From contig JAVKLI010000035.1 of NCBI GenBank assembly GCA_031539425.1, positions 1 to 20,135 on the forward strand: DNA of 20,135 nucleotides, written 5' to 3'. A program made the position numbers and the translations under genes. This stretch comes from UBA4416 sp031539425 (GTDB lineage: Bacteria; Bacteroidota; Bacteroidia; B-17B0; Aurantibacillaceae). Positions 1-9,619 of this stretch are shown here, piece after piece. Under the pieces are notes generated by a model, which was not told the DNA's origin, searched no databases, and saw only the letters and a list, made by a program, of their open reading frames with translations. How positions within the stretch are numbered: position 1 is the stretch's first letter; each line of letters starts with the position of its first letter.

Positions 1-65
1 ACTATCAATAACAATAGCACTGGTGCCAATTGCATTAATACACTTACAACGCAAGTATTAGTGTA
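1..65 (+). repeat. Exact 65-bp direct repeat, copy 1 (left edge cut by window)
   Basis: Bases 1-65 are identical to 484-548, a period of 483 bp or 161 codons. They encode the end of an Ig-like module (TINNNSTGANC...LVY). The identity stops abruptly at base 66. How far it extends to the left cannot be seen. Confidence 0.95.
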
Positions 66-1740
66 TCAAGATATTAAAGCCAATTTTACTTTTACTTCAT
101 CAGTTTGTAATAATACCATCGTTACTTTAAATACAAGCACTGTTAATGCAGAACCTACATCTTACCTTTGGAATTGGGGGGATGCTGGTATTACCTCTAC
201 CCTAACAGCACCTTCTTACACTTTTAATAACAATGGTATATATACAATAACATTAACTGCTACAGGCAATAATAATGGCTGTGCTTCTACAGTAACTCAA
301 TCGGTGGCTGTATTCAATTTTACAAGTAATATTATTGCAAGTAGCTCTATATGCCCTGGCTTTAGTAAAACACTTAATGTAATAGGAGGAACATCATACA
401 AATGGATACCAAGTGTTTCTTTAAACAATGCCAACATTTTTAACCCAAGTGCTTCGCCTAGTGTAACAACATTATATACTGTTACTATCAATAACAATAG
501 CACTGGTGCCAATTGCATTAATACACTTACAACGCAAGTATTAGTGTACACTTTTCCTATTTCAGGTTTTTTATTAAATTATGTCAATTGTACATTTAGT
601 ATATCAACAACTAACGCAAGTACAGTTAACGCTGAACCTACAGGCTATATATGGAATTGGAATGATAATGGAAATACATCTACATTATTTGCGCCAAAAT
701 ACACTTATAATAGCAGCGGAACAAAAACAGTTAATTTAACCGCCATTAATTCAGTAAATACATGTAGTTCTACATCTACTAAAACAGTTTTAATAAATGT
801 GCCGAGTGTTAATTCTATTGCCAATTTAAGTTTATGTATTAATAGTTCTATCATCATACAATCAAATGTTAATCCATCTGGTGGCACTTATACTTGGGTG
901 CCAAGTGGAGATAATACACCTACAAGTATCGTAAAACCATTAGTAAACACTACTTATACATTATTTTATAACTATAGCGGCTGTGTTGTTTCAAGCACTA
1001 CTACCATTTTGGTTAAAAATAATGCCACTATAAGTGTTTATTCACCAACAATATGTTTAAATGATATTGCTATTTTAATAGCTACAATCAATCCTACTGG
1101 GGGTAATTTAAATTGGACTATTAATAACTTTACTACCAATATTAATTTAACATCTCCAGCTGCTACATCTACAATTGGGGTACAATATATATATGAAGCT
1201 TGTAGTTATATAGCAACCAGTACAGTTGTTGTTTTACCATTACCGAATGTTTTTATTTCACCAGAATATGTGTATATGGAAGAGGGTGATGCTGCAACCC
1301 TTACAGCCATAAGTAGCTCTACTGTACAATGGTTTAATTTTGGATTAGCAATTAACACTATCACTGTGACTCCCGCTAGAACAACCATCTATTGTGTTAA
1401 AACAACAGACAATAATAATTGTACCTATTCAACATGTATTGAAGTATTTGTAGAAACAGAGCCGTCTATATGGATACCTAATGTATTTACACCAAACTCT
1501 GACAAATTAAATGAAACATTTAAAGTGGTGTCTCGAAATTTAAATTTAATTAAATGTCATGTGCAAATTTATAATAGATATGGTCAAATAATATTTGAAT
1601 CAAACGACATTAATTTTAGTTGGGATGGCACATATAAAGGTGTATTAGTTAAAAATGATGTTTATCTAGTAATTTTAGACGTGCAATTTAAATCTCGAAA
1701 AAAGCGAAAATTTTTAAACCATGTAACGGTGCTTTTGTAA
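1..1740 (+). CDS. Secreted PKD/Ig-like repeat protein with T9SS type B (CHU_C) C-terminal sorting domain, 5' partial
   Basis: The reading frame is open from base 1 and ends with TAA at 1738-1740, so 579 C-terminal residues are seen and the N-terminus lies outside the window. Two PKD-type modules are visible (about 157-315 and 643-800), each with an ExxSTVNAEPT-like lead, a WNWxD core and a Y-x-F/Y-x(2-3)-G strand. They alternate with Ig-like modules of the pattern P-x-TTxYT-x-C (about 316-548 and 801-1012). The last about 90 residues carry IPNVFTPNSD (from 1474), YNRYGQIIFE and a terminal HVTVLL, which is the gliding-motility-associated CHU_C family used for type IX secretion. The protein is therefore probably exported or anchored at the surface, perhaps as an adhesin; that role is inferred. 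Bases 1-65 are repeated exactly at 484-548. It converges on uvrA with a gap of 31 bases. Confidence 0.9.
   Translation, partial: TINNNSTGANCINTLTTQVLVYQDIKANFTFTSSVCNNTIVTLNTSTVNAEPTSYLWNWGDAGITSTLTAPSYTFNNNGIYTITLTATGNNNGCASTVTQSVAVFNFTSNIIASSSICPGFSKTLNVIGGTSYKWIPSVSLNNANIFNPSASPSVTTLYTVTINNNSTGANCINTLTTQVLVYTFPISGFLLNYVNCTFSISTTNASTVNAEPTGYIWNWNDNGNTSTLFAPKYTYNSSGTKTVNLTAINSVNTCSSTSTKTVLINVPSVNSIANLSLCINSSIIIQSNVNPSGGTYTWVPSGDNTPTSIVKPLVNTTYTLFYNYSGCVVSSTTTILVKNNATISVYSPTICLNDIAILIATINPTGGNLNWTINNFTTNINLTSPAATSTIGVQYIYEACSYIATSTVVVLPLPNVFISPEYVYMEEGDAATLTAISSSTVQWFNFGLAINTITVTPARTTIYCVKTTDNNNCTYSTCIEVFVETEPSIWIPNVFTPNSDKLNETFKVVSRNLNLIKCHVQIYNRYGQIIFESNDINFSWDGTYKGVLVKNDVYLVILDVQFKSRKKRKFLNHVTVLL
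484..548 (+). repeat. Exact 65-bp direct repeat, copy 2
   Basis: This is the second copy of bases 1-65, in frame within the PKD/Ig protein. The flanking PKD modules are clearly diverged at DNA level, so the perfect identity is confined to this part of the repeat unit. Confidence 0.95.
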
Positions 1741-1771
1741 GGAGCTGTAAAAGTGTTTTGAACTATCAAAA

Positions 1772-4573
1772 CTAAACTGTTTTTAATTTACATTTTAAAT
1801 ACTGCCCAGTAACACTTTGTTTATTTTTAACAACAGTTTCGGGGGTACCTGTAGCTACTACATAACCACCATTTTTACCACCTTCAGGGCCCATGTCAAT
1901 TATCCAATCAGCAAATTTTAAAACCTCTAAATGGTGTTCTATTAAAATAATAGAATGTCCAAATTTTAAAAGTTCATCAAACGATTTTAAAAGTTTTGCC
2001 ACATCATGAAAATGAAGCCCAGTAGTTGGTTCATCAAAAATAAAAAGAGTATGTCCCTCATTATTTCCTGCTATTAAAAACGAAGCAAGCTTTACACGCT
2101 GTGCCTCACCCCCACTTAACGAATTAGATGATTGCCCTAAATGCACATAACCCAAACCTACTTTTTGTAACGGAATAAGTTTATTAATAATACGATTACT
2201 TTCCACAGTTTTATCGCCAAACAATAAAATAGCCTCATCTACAGTAAGGTTCAGTATATCAAAAATGTTGTGATCCTTATACTTTACTTCTAACACATCG
2301 TTAATAAATTTTTGACCTTTACATTCTTCACAAGGCAATTCTACATTTGCCATAAACTGCATTTCTACTGTAATGATCCCTTCTCCATCGCAATTAGGGC
2401 ATCGGCCGCCTGGTGTATTAAACGAAAAATGAGATGCTGTAAACCCCTTGTTTTTTGATAAAGGCAAATTGCCAAACAAAGTTCTTATATCATCGTAAGC
2501 TTTAGTATAAGTTGCAGGATTACTGCGTGTTGATTTACCTATTGGGTTTTGATCTACAAATTCGAGTTGTTTAATAACACTCTGTTTAAAATGAGAGGTG
2601 CTGCTCCCATCAAGTTGCTTTTTAATTTGGGTATATAATACTTTTGAGACTAAAGTAGATTTTCCAGATCCACTTACACCACTAATGCAACACAACACTC
2701 CCAGCGGAAACTCAACTGTTACATTTTTTAAGTTGTGTTCGTTACAATTTGTAATTTGTATGCTATTAGTCCAAGTTCTTCGTTTGGTAGGCACTTCAAT
2801 ACTTTGTTTATGTGTTAAATAGGCTGCCGTAATGCTATTTTTAGATTGCAACAACTGCTTGTGATTGCCTTGAAATACAAGAGATCCACCCAAATGCCCA
2901 GCCATTGGACCTATATCTATTATTTCATCAGCATGAAGCATCATGTCCTCATCATGCTCTACCACTATTACGGTGTTTCCTAATTGCTGTAGCTCTCGTA
3001 AAACTTTAATTAAATTTTCAGTATCTCTGGCATGTAAGCCAATGCTTGGCTCATCTAATATATACAAGCTACCAACCAAACTACTTCCTAAAGAGGTGGA
3101 TAAATTAATACGTTGGCTTTCGCCTCCACTAAGGGTGTTAGCCACTCTATTAAGGGTAAGATAACCAAGCCCTACATTAATTAAAAATGTAAGTCTATTA
3201 TTAATTTCAATTAATATGCGTTTGGCAATTTTTGTTTCAAAATCATTTAATTCTAAATTTTGAAAAAAAGCATAAACCTCTGTTACTTCTAATAATACAA
3301 TATCAGATAAGCACTTACCATTTATTTTTACATAATTGGTATCTTTACGTAACCGAGAACCTCGGCACTCTGGGCAGGCTGTTTTACCTCTATATCGTGA
3401 TAAAATAAGTCTATGTATCATTTTATAACTTTCTTTTTCTATTTGTTTAAAAAAGCCTGTTAAACCTGTAAAATGGTTGTTACCATCCCACAACAATTGA
3501 TATTCTTTAGAGCTTAAATCTTTTATAGGTTTATGTATAGGAAAGTTAAAATGGTGCGCATTTTTTATAAATTGATTTTGAAAATAGTCTTGTTTGTAGC
3601 TGTTCCAGCAGATAATGGCTTTTTCAAATACTGATAAATTTTTATTTGGTATTATTAAATCAGCATCAATACCTAGAATACTTCCATAGCCTTCGCAGCG
3701 CTTACATGCTCCAATGGGATTATTAAAACTAAAAAAATTTAAATCAGGCTCTTCAAATAACATTCCATCTAACTCAAATAAATTAGAAAAAACCTGAGTT
3801 TTAAATGTATCATCTGTTGGCTCTGTAATAAGCAAACAGGTATTTTTACCTTCTATAAAGGCTGTTTGGGTACTATCTGCAATGCGATGCGAAAAAGTAT
3901 CATCTGCTGGTTGCACGGTAAATCTATCTACCAAAAGCAATACTTCACTTTTTTTATTTAATTGATTAAAATTTAATTCTGATATTTTTGTAACAATGTT
4001 ATTTACTAACACTCTCGAAAAACCTTGTGTACTAAGTATTTCCAAGTGTTTTTCAAGTGTTCTTTTTTCTGGTAATATAATATTGCAAGTAATGTAACAC
4101 TTGGTATTTACTGGTAAATTAAGTACATAGTTTACAACATCTGTAACACTTTGTTTTTTTACCACTTGCCCTGATATTGGGCTAATAGTTTGGCCAATAC
4201 GAGCATACAGTAGTTTTAAATAATCATAAATTTCGGTAATGGTACCAACAGTACTGCGTGGATTTTTGGCTAATACCTTTTGTTCAATAGCAATAGCGGG
4301 AGAGAGCCCTTTGATATAATCAACCTTTGGTTTCTCTAATCGTCCTAAAAATTGTCGAGCGTACGCCGAAAGGCTTTCTACATAAAGCCTTTGGCCTTCG
4401 GCAAATATGGTATCAAAGGCTAATGATGATTTACCAGATCCAGATAGTCCGGTTATTACAACCAATTTATTTCTCGGAATAGCAACATCTATATTTTTTA
4501 AATTGTGCTGACGTGCTCCTTTTACAATAATGTAATCTTTAGGGTTTAATTGAGAAATATCCGGTGTTTTCAA
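1772..4573 (-). CDS. uvrA: Excinuclease ABC subunit A (UvrA)
   Basis: DNA-damage recognition ATPase of nucleotide excision repair; it dimerises, loads UvrB on lesions and leaves before UvrC incision. The 933 residues match the usual length of about 940. Two ABC units are seen: Walker A GLSGSGKSS at 42-50 and GVSGSGKST at 632-640, signature LSGGESQR at 481-488 and LSGGEAQR at 819-826, and Walker B LDEP (506-509) and FDEP (846-849). Zinc-binding cysteine pairs are at 290/293 with 400/403, and at 725/728 with 748/751. The segment at about 130-250 fits the UvrB-interaction domain, which argues for a true UvrA rather than the shorter UvrA2 class. The start codon is TTG (4571-4573): the frame is closed by TAA at 4589-4591, no ATG or GTG lies between, and the first internal Met is residue 271. 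The gene lies 75 bases downstream of the kinase gene in the same direction. Confidence 0.97.
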   Translation of the reverse strand: MKTPDISQLNPKDYIIVKGARQHNLKNIDVAIPRNKLVVITGLSGSGKSSLAFDTIFAEGQRLYVESLSAYARQFLGRLEKPKVDYIKGLSPAIAIEQKVLAKNPRSTVGTITEIYDYLKLLYARIGQTISPISGQVVKKQSVTDVVNYVLNLPVNTKCYITCNIILPEKRTLEKHLEILSTQGFSRVLVNNIVTKISELNFNQLNKKSEVLLLVDRFTVQPADDTFSHRIADSTQTAFIEGKNTCLLITEPTDDTFKTQVFSNLFELDGMLFEEPDLNFFSFNNPIGACKRCEGYGSILGIDADLIIPNKNLSVFEKAIICWNSYKQDYFQNQFIKNAHHFNFPIHKPIKDLSSKEYQLLWDGNNHFTGLTGFFKQIEKESYKMIHRLILSRYRGKTACPECRGSRLRKDTNYVKINGKCLSDIVLLEVTEVYAFFQNLELNDFETKIAKRILIEINNRLTFLINVGLGYLTLNRVANTLSGGESQRINLSTSLGSSLVGSLYILDEPSIGLHARDTENLIKVLRELQQLGNTVIVVEHDEDMMLHADEIIDIGPMAGHLGGSLVFQGNHKQLLQSKNSITAAYLTHKQSIEVPTKRRTWTNSIQITNCNEHNLKNVTVEFPLGVLCCISGVSGSGKSTLVSKVLYTQIKKQLDGSSTSHFKQSVIKQLEFVDQNPIGKSTRSNPATYTKAYDDIRTLFGNLPLSKNKGFTASHFSFNTPGGRCPNCDGEGIITVEMQFMANVELPCEECKGQKFINDVLEVKYKDHNIFDILNLTVDEAILLFGDKTVESNRIINKLIPLQKVGLGYVHLGQSSNSLSGGEAQRVKLASFLIAGNNEGHTLFIFDEPTTGLHFHDVAKLLKSFDELLKFGHSIILIEHHLEVLKFADWIIDMGPEGGKNGGYVVATGTPETVVKNKQSVTGQYLKCKLKTV

Positions 4574-4648
4574 AGTTGGAATAAAGCTTTAAATGTAAAA
4601 CAATAAGCGTAAATTCTTAATTTTAAACAGTAACACTAAATAAAAAAA

Positions 4649-5266
4649 TTACTTAAATACAGCAGGTGCTTCTTTTTTAATTTGTTGTAAAATTTTAGTC
4701 ATATCTTCCTTTTTTTCTGAAAAATCAAGGTTATCAATATTTACAGTTACTATTTTACACATGTTAAATTTAGATGCCCAAGCTTCGTAGCGTTCATTTA
4801 AACTTCTTAAATAATCCAACCTTATAGCACTTTCGTACTCTCTACCTCTTTTTTGGATATGCCTTACCAATGTAGGTACTGATGATTGTAAGTATATTAC
4901 TAAATCAGGCGCTTTTATAAGGCTATTCATTAAATTAAAAAGTGCTTGATAATTTTCAAAATCTCTAGTGGTCATTAAACCCATAGCATGAAGATTAGGA
5001 GCAAAAATATAAGCGTCTTCATAGATGGTTCTATCTTGAATAACAGATTTTTTTGTCTTTTTAATTTGCTGTATTTGCTCAAAGCGAGAGGTTACAAAGC
5101 ATATTTGCAAGTTAAACGACCAACGTTGCATATCTTCATAAAAATCGTTTAAATATGGGTTGTTATCTACATTTTCAAAATGTGGCGTCCATTTTAATTG
5201 TTTGGCCAACATATTGGTTAATGTAGTTTTGCCAGCCCCTATATTACCTGCAATAGCTACATGCAT
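4649..5266 (-). CDS. Deoxynucleoside kinase family protein
   Basis: P-loop kinase of the dNK family (deoxyadenosine/deoxyguanosine kinase-like), expected to phosphorylate deoxynucleosides with ATP in the salvage pathway. The 205 residues begin with the P-loop GNIGAGKTT (7-15). A substrate-site ExxxxNP element follows at 31-37, then the DR motif (D78-R79) followed by E83, and an Arg-rich LID-like stretch RHIQKRGREYE (135-145). Substrate specificity cannot be told from sequence alone. It starts with ATG at 5264-5266, 20 bases after the rpoC stop and in the same direction, so it is probably transcribed by read-through from the rpoBC operon. No terminator is seen in the 20-base gap. Confidence 0.88.
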   Translation of the reverse strand: MHVAIAGNIGAGKTTLTNMLAKQLKWTPHFENVDNNPYLNDFYEDMQRWSFNLQICFVTSRFEQIQQIKKTKKSVIQDRTIYEDAYIFAPNLHAMGLMTTRDFENYQALFNLMNSLIKAPDLVIYLQSSVPTLVRHIQKRGREYESAIRLDYLRSLNERYEAWASKFNMCKIVTVNIDNLDFSEKKEDMTKILQQIKKEAPAVFK

Positions 5267-5286
5267 AAAATATATTTAATATTTAA

Positions 5287-8200
5287 TTATACAGTTTCTG
5301 CTTCAATTTTACTTGCCATCATTTGCTCGTACTCTTCTTTACTACCAACAATCATTTTTTCATATTGTCTTAAGCCAGTACCTGCAGGTATTAAATGCCC
5401 AACAATTACGTTTTCTTTTAATCCTAATAAATAATCTACTTTACCATTTACAGCCGCTTCGTTAAGTACTTTTGTAGTCTCTTGGAACGATGCCGCAGAA
5501 ATCCAACTTTGTGTTTGTAAGGATGCTCTGGTAATACCTTGTAATATTGAATTTGCAGTTGCAGGAACTGCATCACGTGCTTCTACTAACTTTAAATCTT
5601 TACGTTTTAAGGTAGAATTTTCGTCTCTTAATTTTCTAGCAGTAATTATTTGACCACGTTTAAAGTTAGCTGAATCGCCTATATCTACAACTACTTTTTT
5701 ATTATATAAATTATCATTTTCTGTTAAAAAAATTACTTTATTAATTAACTGAAGCTCTAAGAAAGATGAATCGCCTGGGTCTTCAATTTGCACTTTACGC
5801 ATCATTTGACGTACAATTGTTTCAAAATGTTTGTCATTTAATTTTTGACCTTGTAAACGGTACACTTCTTGAATTTCATTAACTAAATATTCTTGAACTG
5901 CCGTAGGACCTTTAATTGCTAAAATATCGCTTGGAGCTGTAGCACCATCTGATAACTGTTCTCCTGCTCTTACAAAATCATTTTCTTGAACTAAAATATG
6001 TTTAGATAAAGAAACTAAATACACTTTACGTTCTCCTGTTTTTGCTTCAACAACTACTTCTCTATTACCACGCTTAATTTTACCAAACGATACAATACCA
6101 TCTATTTCTGATACTACTGAAGGGTTGCTAGGGTTACGTGCTTCAAACAATTCTGTTACACGAGGTAAGCCACCTGTAATATCTCCTGTTTTACCTGTTA
6201 CTCTAGGTATTTTTACTAAAATTTGACCTGGTTCAATTTTTGCTGCTTCGTTTACAATGATGTGTGCGGTTACTGGAAGGTTATAAGATTTTAAAACAAT
6301 TCCTTGTTTATCTGTAATTTTTATCATTGGAGATAGGGTTTTATCTCTACTTTCAATAATTACCTTTTCTTTAAATCCGGTTTGTTCGTCACTTTCTTCT
6401 CTATATGTTACATTTTCTTTAACTGATTCATATTCTACAACGCCACCAAATTCTGAAACTATAACGGCATTATATGGATCCCAATCACAAATTAAATCGC
6501 CTTTTTTAACTTTTGTACCTGGTTTAATATGTATTTGAGAACCGTAAGGTAATGTACCAGTTGTTAAGGTAATACCTGTTTTTTCATCTATCAATCTTAC
6601 TTCTGTTGTTCTGCCTAATACAATATTAGACTTTGATCCATCAGCATTAACACGAACAACGGTTCTTAGTTCATCAATGGCTGCTATAGCATCGTATTTA
6701 GCTATGTAGCTAGATGCGGCCGCTGTATTAGAAGCTGTACCACCTACGTGGAATGTACGAAGTGTAAGCTGCGTGCCTGGCTCACCAATAGATTGGGCTG
6801 CAATAACGCCTACTGCTTCTCCTAATTGAACCAACCTACCATTTGATAAGTTTTGACCATAACATTTAGCGCAAACACCATGTCGAGATTCACAAGTTAA
6901 TACAGAACGAATTTCAACAGACTCTAGTGGAGAGGCTTCAATAATATCAGCAACCTCTTCAGTAATCATATCTCCTGAGGCAACAATTAAATTACCTTTA
7001 ATTGGATGTACCACGTCATTTAATGAAATTCTACCAATAATTCTGTCTCTTAATGATTCCACAATATCTTCGTTATTTTTAAGTGCTGAAGCTGTTAATC
7101 CTCTTAAAGTACCACAATCTACTTCATTTATAATAACGTCTTGAGCTACATCCACCAAACGTCGAGTTAAGTAACCAGCATCAGCTGTTTTTAACGCCGT
7201 ATCTGCTAAACCTTTACGAGCACCGTGTGTAGAAATAAAATATTCTAAGATAGATAAGCCCTCTCTAAAGTTAGATAAAATAGGGTTTTCAATAATTGAA
7301 GAGGTTGTATCGCCTGCTTTTTGTGGTTTAGCCATTAATCCTCTCATACCACTAAGCTGTTTAATTTGCTCTTTACTACCTCTAGCACCCGAGTCAAGCA
7401 TCATATAAACAGGGTTAAAACCTTGTCTATCTGTGCTTAATTTATCCATTACCAATTTGGTAACTTTTGAGTTGGTATGTGTCCAAATGTCAATAATCTG
7501 GTTGTAACGTTCATTGTTAGTAATATAACCCATTGAGTAGTTATTTAAAACCTCTTCAACTTGTTCGTGTGATGTGTCTATTACTTTTTGTTTTTCAGCA
7601 GGTGTTTGAATATCACCTAAGTTAAATGATAAGCCACCTTTAAAGGCTGTTTTGAAGCCTATTTCCTTAATATCATCTAAAAACTTAGCTGTAGTAGCCA
7701 TACCTGTTTTTTTAACTATAACACCAATAATATCTCTTAATGATTTTTTAGTTAAAAGTTCGTTTATATAACCTACTTGTTTAGGAACTACTTGGTTAAA
7801 TATAACTCTACCTACAGTAGTTTCTATAATTCTAGTAACGAGTTTATCATCTTCTAAAAAGTTATCTACTTTTACTTTTATTTGAGCGTGTAAATCTACC
7901 TTACCTTCATTTAAAGCAATTACTACTTCATCATGGTTATAAAATATTTTACCTTCTCCTTTTATTGTTTCTTCTTTAGTATTCTTTTTAGATTTTGTTA
8001 AATAATATAATCCCAAAACCATGTCTTGTGAAGGAACCGCAACTGGCGCACCGTTTGATGGGTTTAGAATGTTGTGTGAAGCTAACATTAATATTTGTGC
8101 TTCTAATATTGCCGCATTACCAAGTGGAATATGAACTGCCATTTGATCTCCGTCAAAATCAGCGTTAAATGCGTTACAAACAAGTGGGTGTAAGCGAATC

Positions 8201-9573
8201 GCTTTACCTTCAATTAATTTTGGTTGAAAAGCCTGAATACCTAATCTGTGTAAGGTTGGGGCACGGTTTAATAAAACAGGATGTCCTTTTAATACGTTTT
8301 CTAAAATATCCCAAATTACTGGTTCTTTTTTATCTACTATTTTTTTAGCAGATTTTACAGTTTTAACAATACCTCTTTCTATCAGTTTACGAATAATAAA
8401 TGGCTTAAATAGCTCTGCAGCCATATCTTTTGGTAATCCACACTCGTGTAATTTCATTTCAGGTCCTACAACAATTACCGAACGAGCAGAATAATCAACA
8501 CGTTTACCAAGCAAGTTTTGACGGAAACGTCCTTGCTTACCTTTTAAACTATCTGATAATGATTTTAACGCACGGTTTGATTCTGTTTTAACAACATTAG
8601 ATTTACGTGAGTTGTCAAATAATGAATCTACCGCTTCTTGCAACATACGCTTTTCGTTACGTAATATAACATCTGGCGCTTTAATTTCCATTAAACGCTT
8701 TAAACGATTATTTCTAATAATAACCCTACGGTATAAATCGTTTAAGTCAGATGTTGCAAAACGTCCGCCATCTAATGGAACTAATGGTCTTAATTCTGGT
8801 GGAATTACTGCTAATGTTTTAATAATCATCCATTCAGGGCGGTTTTCAATATGCTCTTGTGATGATCTAAATGACTCGACAACTTGTAAGCGTTTTAAAG
8901 CTTCATTTTTACGTTGTTGTGAAGTTTCAGTATTTGCTTTATGTCTTAAATCATATGATAAATCATCTAATTTTAATCGAGATAATAAATCTTGTAAAGC
9001 CTCAGCACCCATTTTAGCAATAAATTTATTAGGATCTGTGTCGTCTAATAAATGATTGTCTTTTGGAAGTGTTTCAAGTATGTTTAAGTATTCTTCTTCG
9101 GTTAAAAAATCTAAATAGTTTACATTAGCCGCAGCTCCAACGTTAATAATAACATAACGCTCATAATAAATAATCATGTCCAACTTTTTAGTTGGTAAAC
9201 CTAACAAATAGCCAATTTTATTTGGTAAAGATCTAAAATACCAAATATGAGCAACGGGAACTACTAAGTTAATATGCCCCATGCGCTCACGTCTTACTTT
9301 CTTTTCAGTAACTTCTACGCCGCATCTATCGCAAACAATACCTTTATAGCGGATACGCTTATATTTACCACAATGACACTCAAAATCTTTTACCGGTCCA
9401 AAAATTCTTTCACAAAATAAACCATCTCTTTCTGGTTTATAGGTTCTGTAATTGATTGTTTCTGGTTTCAAAACCTCACCTTCGCTACGTTGGAGTATAG
9501 TTTCTGGTGACGCTAAGCTTATGGTAATATTAGTAAAATTTGATTTTATTTTATTATCTTTTCTTAAAGCCAT
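5287..9573 (-). CDS. rpoC: DNA-directed RNA polymerase subunit beta'
   Basis: Largest subunit of core RNA polymerase, carrying the catalytic Mg site and the DNA clamp. Seen in 1428 residues: the N-terminal zinc site C66, C68, C81, C84; the catalytic NADFDGD motif at 470-476 (aspartates 472, 474 and 476); and a second zinc site C820, C894, C901, C904. The trigger-loop/bridge-helix neighbourhood (GARKGLADTALKTADAGYLT) is intact, as is the C-terminal GLKENVIVGHLIPAGTG element. The length and the sandwich-barrel insert between the second zinc site and the C-terminus are usual for Bacteroidota. It starts with ATG 46 bases after rpoB, as in the standard rpoBC operon. No frameshift or missing catalytic residue was seen. 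Confidence 0.99.
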   Translation of the reverse strand: MALRKDNKIKSNFTNITISLASPETILQRSEGEVLKPETINYRTYKPERDGLFCERIFGPVKDFECHCGKYKRIRYKGIVCDRCGVEVTEKKVRRERMGHINLVVPVAHIWYFRSLPNKIGYLLGLPTKKLDMIIYYERYVIINVGAAANVNYLDFLTEEEYLNILETLPKDNHLLDDTDPNKFIAKMGAEALQDLLSRLKLDDLSYDLRHKANTETSQQRKNEALKRLQVVESFRSSQEHIENRPEWMIIKTLAVIPPELRPLVPLDGGRFATSDLNDLYRRVIIRNNRLKRLMEIKAPDVILRNEKRMLQEAVDSLFDNSRKSNVVKTESNRALKSLSDSLKGKQGRFRQNLLGKRVDYSARSVIVVGPEMKLHECGLPKDMAAELFKPFIIRKLIERGIVKTVKSAKKIVDKKEPVIWDILENVLKGHPVLLNRAPTLHRLGIQAFQPKLIEGKAIRLHPLVCNAFNADFDGDQMAVHIPLGNAAILEAQILMLASHNILNPSNGAPVAVPSQDMVLGLYYLTKSKKNTKEETIKGEGKIFYNHDEVVIALNEGKVDLHAQIKVKVDNFLEDDKLVTRIIETTVGRVIFNQVVPKQVGYINELLTKKSLRDIIGVIVKKTGMATTAKFLDDIKEIGFKTAFKGGLSFNLGDIQTPAEKQKVIDTSHEQVEEVLNNYSMGYITNNERYNQIIDIWTHTNSKVTKLVMDKLSTDRQGFNPVYMMLDSGARGSKEQIKQLSGMRGLMAKPQKAGDTTSSIIENPILSNFREGLSILEYFISTHGARKGLADTALKTADAGYLTRRLVDVAQDVIINEVDCGTLRGLTASALKNNEDIVESLRDRIIGRISLNDVVHPIKGNLIVASGDMITEEVADIIEASPLESVEIRSVLTCESRHGVCAKCYGQNLSNGRLVQLGEAVGVIAAQSIGEPGTQLTLRTFHVGGTASNTAAASSYIAKYDAIAAIDELRTVVRVNADGSKSNIVLGRTTEVRLIDEKTGITLTTGTLPYGSQIHIKPGTKVKKGDLICDWDPYNAVIVSEFGGVVEYESVKENVTYREESDEQTGFKEKVIIESRDKTLSPMIKITDKQGIVLKSYNLPVTAHIIVNEAAKIEPGQILVKIPRVTGKTGDITGGLPRVTELFEARNPSNPSVVSEIDGIVSFGKIKRGNREVVVEAKTGERKVYLVSLSKHILVQENDFVRAGEQLSDGATAPSDILAIKGPTAVQEYLVNEIQEVYRLQGQKLNDKHFETIVRQMMRKVQIEDPGDSSFLELQLINKVIFLTENDNLYNKKVVVDIGDSANFKRGQIITARKLRDENSTLKRKDLKLVEARDAVPATANSILQGITRASLQTQSWISAASFQETTKVLNEAAVNGKVDYLLGLKENVIVGHLIPAGTGLRQYEKMIVGSKEEYEQMMASKIEAETV

Positions 9574-9619
9574 GCTATTATATTTTTTTACGTACTATTA
9601 TTTTATTATTAAATCAATT

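Noticed and set aside
1755..1772. GTTTTG/CAAAAC hairpin between the PKD gene and uvrA as a shared terminator
   Set aside because: The stem has six weak pairs, overlaps the uvrA stop codon and lacks an adjacent T-run on either strand.
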